From: Acidobacteriota bacterium
Lineage (GTDB): Bacteria > Actinomycetota > Acidimicrobiia > Spongiisociales > UBA11373
NCBI GenBank assembly: GCA_022571885.1
Contig: JACZWZ010000004.1
Span: 1 to 45,211, forward strand
Length of the DNA: 45,211 bases
Direction of reading: 5' to 3'
A program made the position numbers and the translations under genes. The notes under the pieces are model-generated. The model saw nothing but the letters and a program-made list of their open reading frames with translations. It did no database searches and was not told the DNA's origin. This document shows, one piece after another, positions 39,732 through 45,211 of the stretch (positions are counted from its first letter, which is position 1; each line of letters starts with the position of its first letter).

Positions 39732-40853
39732 ATGACCATCACCACCCCGGATCTGACGAGCGACCAGGAAAGGCCCGACGACGGGTTCTCGCTGCTCGCC
39801 GATCCGTGGACCGATGAGTGGGCGCTCCCCACCAAGCAAGAGCTCGTCGCGGTCGGCTGGCCCGGGGCGAGACCGGACCAACCGGACGACTCCGCAATCC
39901 TCGAATTGGTGCCCGATCCGGTGGGCGACGAACAGCTCCTCGAGTTGGTCACCGACATGCCGGCCGCCGACCAACTCGAGCAATCCTCCGTTGCCCTCGT
40001 CGAGAATGTAGCCCTCAAGCCAGACGAACCGGCAGCAGAGCCATCGCAACCGATTTCTCTCCACTCCGTCGAGACGGCACCCACCCCACAGATCGCCGAC
40101 CCCGACCTCGCGACCGAGCCCGTGGCCCCCGAACTCGACGGGTCCCCAGAAGAGCCCGAAGCGGTGATCGACCTCACCGAGCCCAAGCAGAAGAAAAGCC
40201 GCCGACCCAAGCGGACCCGCGCCCGCTGGAACCGCACGCCCAAGCGGACCCGCCGGCATCTCAACAGCCGTCGCCGTCTCAGACTGGTGATCGCCACAGT
40301 GGCCACCGCCTACTGGTACTTCGCGGCGGCCACTCTGGCCATCACCATCCTGGTCCCCTCGGCCGCGGGTTGGACCACAACCACGGTGATGAGCAACTCG
40401 ATGGGGCCCACCGTCTCGGCGGGCGACGTGGTGGCCTTCTCCGCATACGACGGATCACAGCTGGCACAGGGCACGATCATCCTGTTCGACGATCCGACCC
40501 GGGAGAACTCTTCGCTCATGCACCGGGTCGTGGCGCTGAACCCGGACGGCACCTATGAGACCAAGGGCGACGCCAACCAGGGATCCGACAGCACCCAGGT
40601 GCCGGTGGAGTCCATCGTCGCCGTGGCCCGCATGATCTCTCCATACGGCGGGCTTCCCCACTTCTGGCTCAATACCGGTCAGTACGTGTGGCTGGCGGCG
40701 TGGATCCTGTTCACCGCGGCGGCGGCGATGCTGATGAGCCCGGGCCGCGACCCCGAAGAGCCGAGCGCCCAACCGATCCCTGAGGGTGAGACGCCACCCG
40801 TCCGGCAGCGCCCGATCAGGCGCGCTTCCACCTACCTGGCATCCAAAGAATGA
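39732..40853 (+). CDS. sipW: signal peptidase I, SipW-type, with long acidic N-terminal extension
   Basis: MSNSMGPTVSAGDVVAF...SSLMHRVVALNPDGTYETKGDANQGSDSTQVP; Ser/His arrangement of SipW/archaeal type; flanking TM helices. Confidence 0.85.
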   Translation: MTITTPDLTSDQERPDDGFSLLADPWTDEWALPTKQELVAVGWPGARPDQPDDSAILELVPDPVGDEQLLELVTDMPAADQLEQSSVALVENVALKPDEPAAEPSQPISLHSVETAPTPQIADPDLATEPVAPELDGSPEEPEAVIDLTEPKQKKSRRPKRTRARWNRTPKRTRRHLNSRRRLRLVIATVATAYWYFAAATLAITILVPSAAGWTTTTVMSNSMGPTVSAGDVVAFSAYDGSQLAQGTIILFDDPTRENSSLMHRVVALNPDGTYETKGDANQGSDSTQVPVESIVAVARMISPYGGLPHFWLNTGQYVWLAAWILFTAAAAMLMSPGRDPEEPSAQPIPEGETPPVRQRPIRRASTYLASKE

Positions 40854-43800
40854 TCAAGCTTTTCCACCTACCTGGCATCCGAAGGATGATCAAGCCGAGT
40901 GCCACCAACCGCGCCCACGGCTCCAGTGATCCAAACGCGGAAGCAGTACCCGCGCCTCGCCGTATCGCCCGAGCGCTGTCGCTGCCCGCAGCCGCCTTGA
41001 TCCTTGGCGGATTGTTCCTGTCGGGTTCTCTGTCCGCCTTCTCGCCACTGACCGACAACGCCGCCCCCCTGGTCTCCCAGGCCGATCTCAGCGGCAGCTT
41101 GGTCACCTCGGCCGACGAGGCGGAGATCAGCGTCGGGGGCGAGACGCTGATCATCACCCTCACCAACGACAGCTGGGATGCAACGGTGGGAGCCGACAAC
41201 GCCATCACCACCGCCCTGATCAACGGCATCGACTCCGCCGGGGCCGAAGCCGCCGGCTGGGACGCAGTAGTAAAGGCCGGCCTCACCTTTAGCGACGTGA
41301 CCCGCACCAGCAACACCGTGGTCACCATCACCCTGCCCGCCTTCGGCACCTACGACATCAGCGCCGATGAGACCATCACCGTCACCGTGCCCGCCACCGC
41401 ACTCGTCGGAGACGCCCTCGTGGCGACACCCACCTTCGACATCCTCGCTGCCCAGGCGGCTCTCATCGGCAGCTTGGTCCCCTCGGCCGACGAAGGACAG
41501 ATCGTCGCCGGGGGCGAGACACTGATCATCACCCTCAGCAACGACACCTGGGACCCAACGGTGGGAGCCGACAACGCCATCACCACCGCCCTGATCAACG
41601 GTATCGACTCCGCCGGGGCCGAAGCCGCCGGCTGGGACGCAGTAGTAAAGGCCGGCCTCACCTTCAGCGACGTGACCCGCACCAGCAGCACCGTGGTCAC
41701 CATCACCCTGGGAGCCGAACCGACCTACCTCATCAGCGCCGATGAGACCATCACCGTCACCGTGCCCGCCACCGCGGTGACCAGTGGAGGCGCCATCGTG
41801 GCGACACCCACCTTCGACATCATCGAGATTTCCCAGGCCGATCTCAGCGGCAGCGTGGTTCCTGATGCCGCCCGGTCCGAGATCAGCGCCGGGGGCGAGA
41901 CGCTGATCATCACCCTCACCTACGACAGCTGGGACCCAACGGTGGGAGCCGACAACGCCATCACCACCGCCCTGATCAACGGTATCGACTCCGCCGGGGC
42001 CGAAGCCGCCGGCTGGGACGCAGTGGTCAAGGCCGGCTTGACCTTTAGCGACGTGACCCGCACCAGCGACAAGGTGGTCACCATCACCCTGCCCGCCTTT
42101 GGCACCTACGACATCAGCGCCGACGAGACCATCACCGTCACCGTGCCCGCCACCGCGCTGGTCGGAGGAGCCATCGTGGCCACACCCACCTTCGACATCA
42201 CTGTCTTGACCACTGCCACCTTTGGTGCGGTGGCTGATACCTGGGCCGAGCAGGACACCAACCCCGACACCAACTACGGCACAGATGTCGACATGCTGGT
42301 CAAGTCACTGTCGGCCAAGGAAGACCGGTCCTTCGTCCGGTTCGATATCTCCTCGATACCGGCCGGTGCCACCATCGACTCGGCCACCCTGACGCTGTGC
42401 GCCACCGAAGTCCCCGCAGCTACCAGGACCTACGGCGTGCACCAGGTGACCTCCGGCTGGGTGGAGACCACCCTCACCTGGAACCTGCAGCCCACCGTGG
42501 CCGCCACCGCCACCGATTCGACCACCACACCGGGCGCCCCGGGTTGCATGACCTGGACGGTGACCGCCGACGTGCAGGCCTGGGCAGACGGCACCACCAA
42601 CAACGGCTGGCGGATAAACGACTCCATCATCGACGGCGCCAACAACACCACCAAGTTCCGCACCCGCGAAGACGGCGCCGTTCCCGCCGAACAACCCCAA
42701 CTGGACGTGACCTACCTGGTCTCCCAGGCGGATCTCAGCGGCAGTTTGGTCACCTCGGCCGACGAGGCGCAGATCGGCGCCGGGGGCGAGACGCTGATCA
42801 TCACCCTGGTCGGTGACAGCTGGGACCCAACGGTGGGAGCCGACAACGCCATCACCACCGCCCTGATCAACGGCATCGACTCCGCCGGGGCCGAAGCCGC
42901 CGGCTGGGACGCAGTAGTAAAGGCCGGCCTCACCTTTAGCGACGTGACCCGCACCAGCAACAAGGTGGTCACCATCACCCTGCCCGCCTTCGGCACCTAC
43001 GACATCACCGCCGACGAGACCATCACCGTCACCGTGCCCGCCACCGCACTGACCAATGGACACGCCATCGTGGCCACACCTACCTTCGACATCATCTTCT
43101 CCCGGGCGGCTCTCAGCGGCAGTCTGGTCACCTCGGCCGACGAGCCGGAGATCGTGACTGGGGGCGAGACGCTGATCATCACCCTGGTCGGTGACAGCTG
43201 GGATGCAACGGTGGGAGCCGACAACGCCATCACCACCGCTCTGATCAACGGCATCGACTCCGCCGGGGCCGAAGCCGCCGGCTGGGACGCAGTAGTAAAG
43301 GCCGGCCTCACCTTTAGCGACGTGACCCGCACCAGCGACACCGTGGTCACCATCACCCTGGGAACCGAACCGACCTACCTCATCAGCGCCGATGAGACCA
43401 TCACCGTCACCGTGCCCGCCACCGCGGTGGTCGGAAACGCCATCGTCGCCACCCCCACCTTCGACATCACCGACATTTCCCAGGCCGATCTCAGCGGCAG
43501 CCTGGTCACCTCGGCCGACGAAGGACAGATCGTGACCGGAGGCGAAACGCTGATCATCACCCTCACCTACGACACCTGGGACCCAACGGTGGGAGCCGAC
43601 AACGCCATCACCACCGCCCTGATCAACGGCATCGACTCCGCTCAGGCCGAAGCCGCCGGCTGGAACCTGGTGGTCAAGGCCGGCTTGACCTTTAGCGACG
43701 TGACCCGCACCAGCGACACCGTGGTCACCATCACCCTGGGAACCGAACCGACCTACCTCATCAGCGCCGATGAGACCATCACCGTCACCGTGCCCGCCAC

Positions 43801-45211
43801 CGCGGTGGGTGGAGGCGCCATCGTGGCCACCCCCACCTTCGACATCATCGACATTTCCCAGGCCGATCTCAGCGGCAGCCTGGTCACCTCGGCCGACGAG
43901 GGACAGATCGTCGCCGGAGGCGAGACGCTGATCATCACCCTCACCTACGACACCTGGGACCCAACGGTGGGAGCCGACAACGCCATCACCACCGCCCTGA
44001 TCAACGGGATCGACTCCGCTCAGGCCGAAGCCGCCGGCTGGGACGCAGTAGTAAAGGCCGGCCTCACCTTTAGCGACGTGACCCGCACCAGCGACACCGT
44101 GGTCACCATCACCCTGCCCGCCTTCGGCACCTACGACATCAGCGCCGGCGAGACCATCACCGTCACCGTGCCCGCCACCGCGGTGGGTGGACCGGCCATC
44201 GTGGCCGCCCCCACCTTCGACATCACTGTGTTGACCACCGCCACCTTTGGTGCGGTGGCTGATACCTACGCCAAGCAGGACAAGTCCGCCAACAACTTCG
44301 GCACCGACACCGAGATGACTATCAAGTCACAGGCAACCAAGGAACAGCGGTCCTTCGTGCGGTTCGACACCTCCTCGATACCGGCCGGTGCCACCATCGG
44401 CTCGGCCACGCTGACGCTGTGCGCCACCGCGGTCCCCGGCGTTACCAGGACCTACGACGTGCACCAGGTGACCTCCGGCTGGGTGGAGACCACCCTGACC
44501 TGGAACCTGCAGCCCACCGTGGTCGCCGCCGCCACTGATTCAGCGACGACGCCGGGCGCACCGGGTTGCATGACCTGGACGGTGACCGCAGACGTGCAGG
44601 CCTGGGCAGACGGCACCACCAACAACGGTTGGCGGGTGACCGACTCCGTCATCGGCGCCGCCAGCGAAACCGGCAAGTTCCGCACCCGCGAAGACGGCGC
44701 CGTCCCCGCCGAACAACCCCAACTGGACGTGACCTACCTGGTCTCCGAGGCGGCTCTCAGCGGCAGCGTGGTCACCTCGGCCGACGAGGGACAGATCTTC
44801 GCCGGAGGCGAGACGCTGATCATCACCCTGTTCGGTGACAGCTGGGACCCAACGGTGGGAGCCGACAACGCCATCACCACCGCCCTGATCAACGGGATCG
44901 ATTCCGCCGGGGCCGAAGCTGGTGGCTGGGACGCAGTGGTCAAGGCCGGCTTGACCTTTAGCGACGTGACCCGCACCAGCGACAAGGTGGTCACCATCAC
45001 CCTGCCCGCCTTTGGCACCTACGACATCACCGCCGATGAGACCATCACCGTCACCGTGCCCGCCACCGCGCTGACCGTTGGAGGCGCCATCGTGGCGACA
45101 CCCACCTTCGACATCCTCGCTGCCGAGGCGGCTCTCAGCGGCAGCCTGGTCACCTCGGCCACCGAGGGACAGATCTTCGCCGGGGGCGAGACGCTGATCA
45201 TCACCCTCAGC
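40850..45211 (+). CDS. giant exported tandem-repeat surface protein (3' end outside window)
   Basis: Continuous + frame from ATG overlapping the sipW stop; signal/TM segment ALSLPAAALILGGLFLSGSLSA; nine ~125-127 aa repeats (ADLSGSLVTSADE..GGETLIITL..TVGADNAITTALINGIDSAGAEAAGWDAVVKAGLTFSDVTRTS..VTITL..ITVTVPATA) interrupted by two DNRLRE-type domains. Confidence 0.85.
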   Translation, partial: MIKLFHLPGIRRMIKPSATNRAHGSSDPNAEAVPAPRRIARALSLPAAALILGGLFLSGSLSAFSPLTDNAAPLVSQADLSGSLVTSADEAEISVGGETLIITLTNDSWDATVGADNAITTALINGIDSAGAEAAGWDAVVKAGLTFSDVTRTSNTVVTITLPAFGTYDISADETITVTVPATALVGDALVATPTFDILAAQAALIGSLVPSADEGQIVAGGETLIITLSNDTWDPTVGADNAITTALINGIDSAGAEAAGWDAVVKAGLTFSDVTRTSSTVVTITLGAEPTYLISADETITVTVPATAVTSGGAIVATPTFDIIEISQADLSGSVVPDAARSEISAGGETLIITLTYDSWDPTVGADNAITTALINGIDSAGAEAAGWDAVVKAGLTFSDVTRTSDKVVTITLPAFGTYDISADETITVTVPATALVGGAIVATPTFDITVLTTATFGAVADTWAEQDTNPDTNYGTDVDMLVKSLSAKEDRSFVRFDISSIPAGATIDSATLTLCATEVPAATRTYGVHQVTSGWVETTLTWNLQPTVAATATDSTTTPGAPGCMTWTVTADVQAWADGTTNNGWRINDSIIDGANNTTKFRTREDGAVPAEQPQLDVTYLVSQADLSGSLVTSADEAQIGAGGETLIITLVGDSWDPTVGADNAITTALINGIDSAGAEAAGWDAVVKAGLTFSDVTRTSNKVVTITLPAFGTYDITADETITVTVPATALTNGHAIVATPTFDIIFSRAALSGSLVTSADEPEIVTGGETLIITLVGDSWDATVGADNAITTALINGIDSAGAEAAGWDAVVKAGLTFSDVTRTSDTVVTITLGTEPTYLISADETITVTVPATAVVGNAIVATPTFDITDISQADLSGSLVTSADEGQIVTGGETLIITLTYDTWDPTVGADNAITTALINGIDSAQAEAAGWNLVVKAGLTFSDVTRTSDTVVTITLGTEPTYLISADETITVTVPATAVGGGAIVATPTFDIIDISQADLSGSLVTSADEGQIVAGGETLIITLTYDTWDPTVGADNAITTALINGIDSAQAEAAGWDAVVKAGLTFSDVTRTSDTVVTITLPAFGTYDISAGETITVTVPATAVGGPAIVAAPTFDITVLTTATFGAVADTYAKQDKSANNFGTDTEMTIKSQATKEQRSFVRFDTSSIPAGATIGSATLTLCATAVPGVTRTYDVHQVTSGWVETTLTWNLQPTVVAAATDSATTPGAPGCMTWTVTADVQAWADGTTNNGWRVTDSVIGAASETGKFRTREDGAVPAEQPQLDVTYLVSEAALSGSVVTSADEGQIFAGGETLIITLFGDSWDPTVGADNAITTALINGIDSAGAEAGGWDAVVKAGLTFSDVTRTSDKVVTITLPAFGTYDITADETITVTVPATALTVGGAIVATPTFDILAAEAALSGSLVTSATEGQIFAGGETLIITLS
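42205..42717 (+). other. DNRLRE-type beta-sandwich domain 1 within the repeat protein
   Basis: ATFGAVADTWAEQDTNPDTNYGTDVDMLVKSLSAKEDRSFVRFDISSIPAGATIDSATLTLC...DVQAWADGTTNNGWRI. Confidence 0.7.
44226..44739 (+). other. DNRLRE-type beta-sandwich domain 2
   Basis: ATFGAVADTYAKQDKSANNFGTDTEMTIKSQATKEQRSFVRFDTSSIPAGATIGSATLTLC.... Confidence 0.7.

Noticed and set aside
40816-45204. Many long minus-strand ORFs (MMVTTVLLVRVTSLKVRPAFTTASQPAASAPAES...)
   Set aside because: They are antisense shadows of the plus-strand repeat protein, which is continuously open and codes for coherent repeated domains with signal peptide and upstream sipW.

Overview
The window appears to come from a high-GC, actinobacterium-like chromosome; lineage is inferred only from gene content and codon usage. 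It opens with a branched-chain amino acid block: truncated ilvD(-), an ilvB leader peptide with attenuator, ilvB-ilvN-ilvC, an orphan LeuA-regulatory-domain-like ORF, leuB-leuC-leuD and ilvE(-). Next come housekeeping and accessory genes: ABC exporters, tRNA-Gly(CCC), hemN with a Rex/CRP-like operator, a metzincin lipoprotein, dcd, a PPOX-family protein, an EamA transporter, a CGNR regulator, a MacB-like ABC cluster, an OppD-like ATPase, an alpha/beta hydrolase, an LLM oxidoreductase and a fused MFS/spermidine synthase. A scrap-like region follows at about 33.2-38.6 kb, with a DUF559 remnant, an IS3 remnant and a decayed duplicate of the OppD/hydrolase locus. The window ends in a SipW-type signal peptidase followed by a very large tandem-repeat surface protein that runs off the edge. 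The signals most worth following are: (1) a dispersed two-hairpin repeat whose second stem shows compensatory and G.U changes, with oppositely oriented copies on both sides of a frameshifted DUF559 (Vsr-like) nuclease gene; (2) locus-specific 7-nt-period arrays, several built as complementary arms, mostly between convergent genes; (3) an ilvB attenuator; (4) a stand-alone LeuA-type allosteric domain; (5) a leader element shared by two secretion-related loci; (6) a possible terminator-ended ncRNA upstream of sipW.
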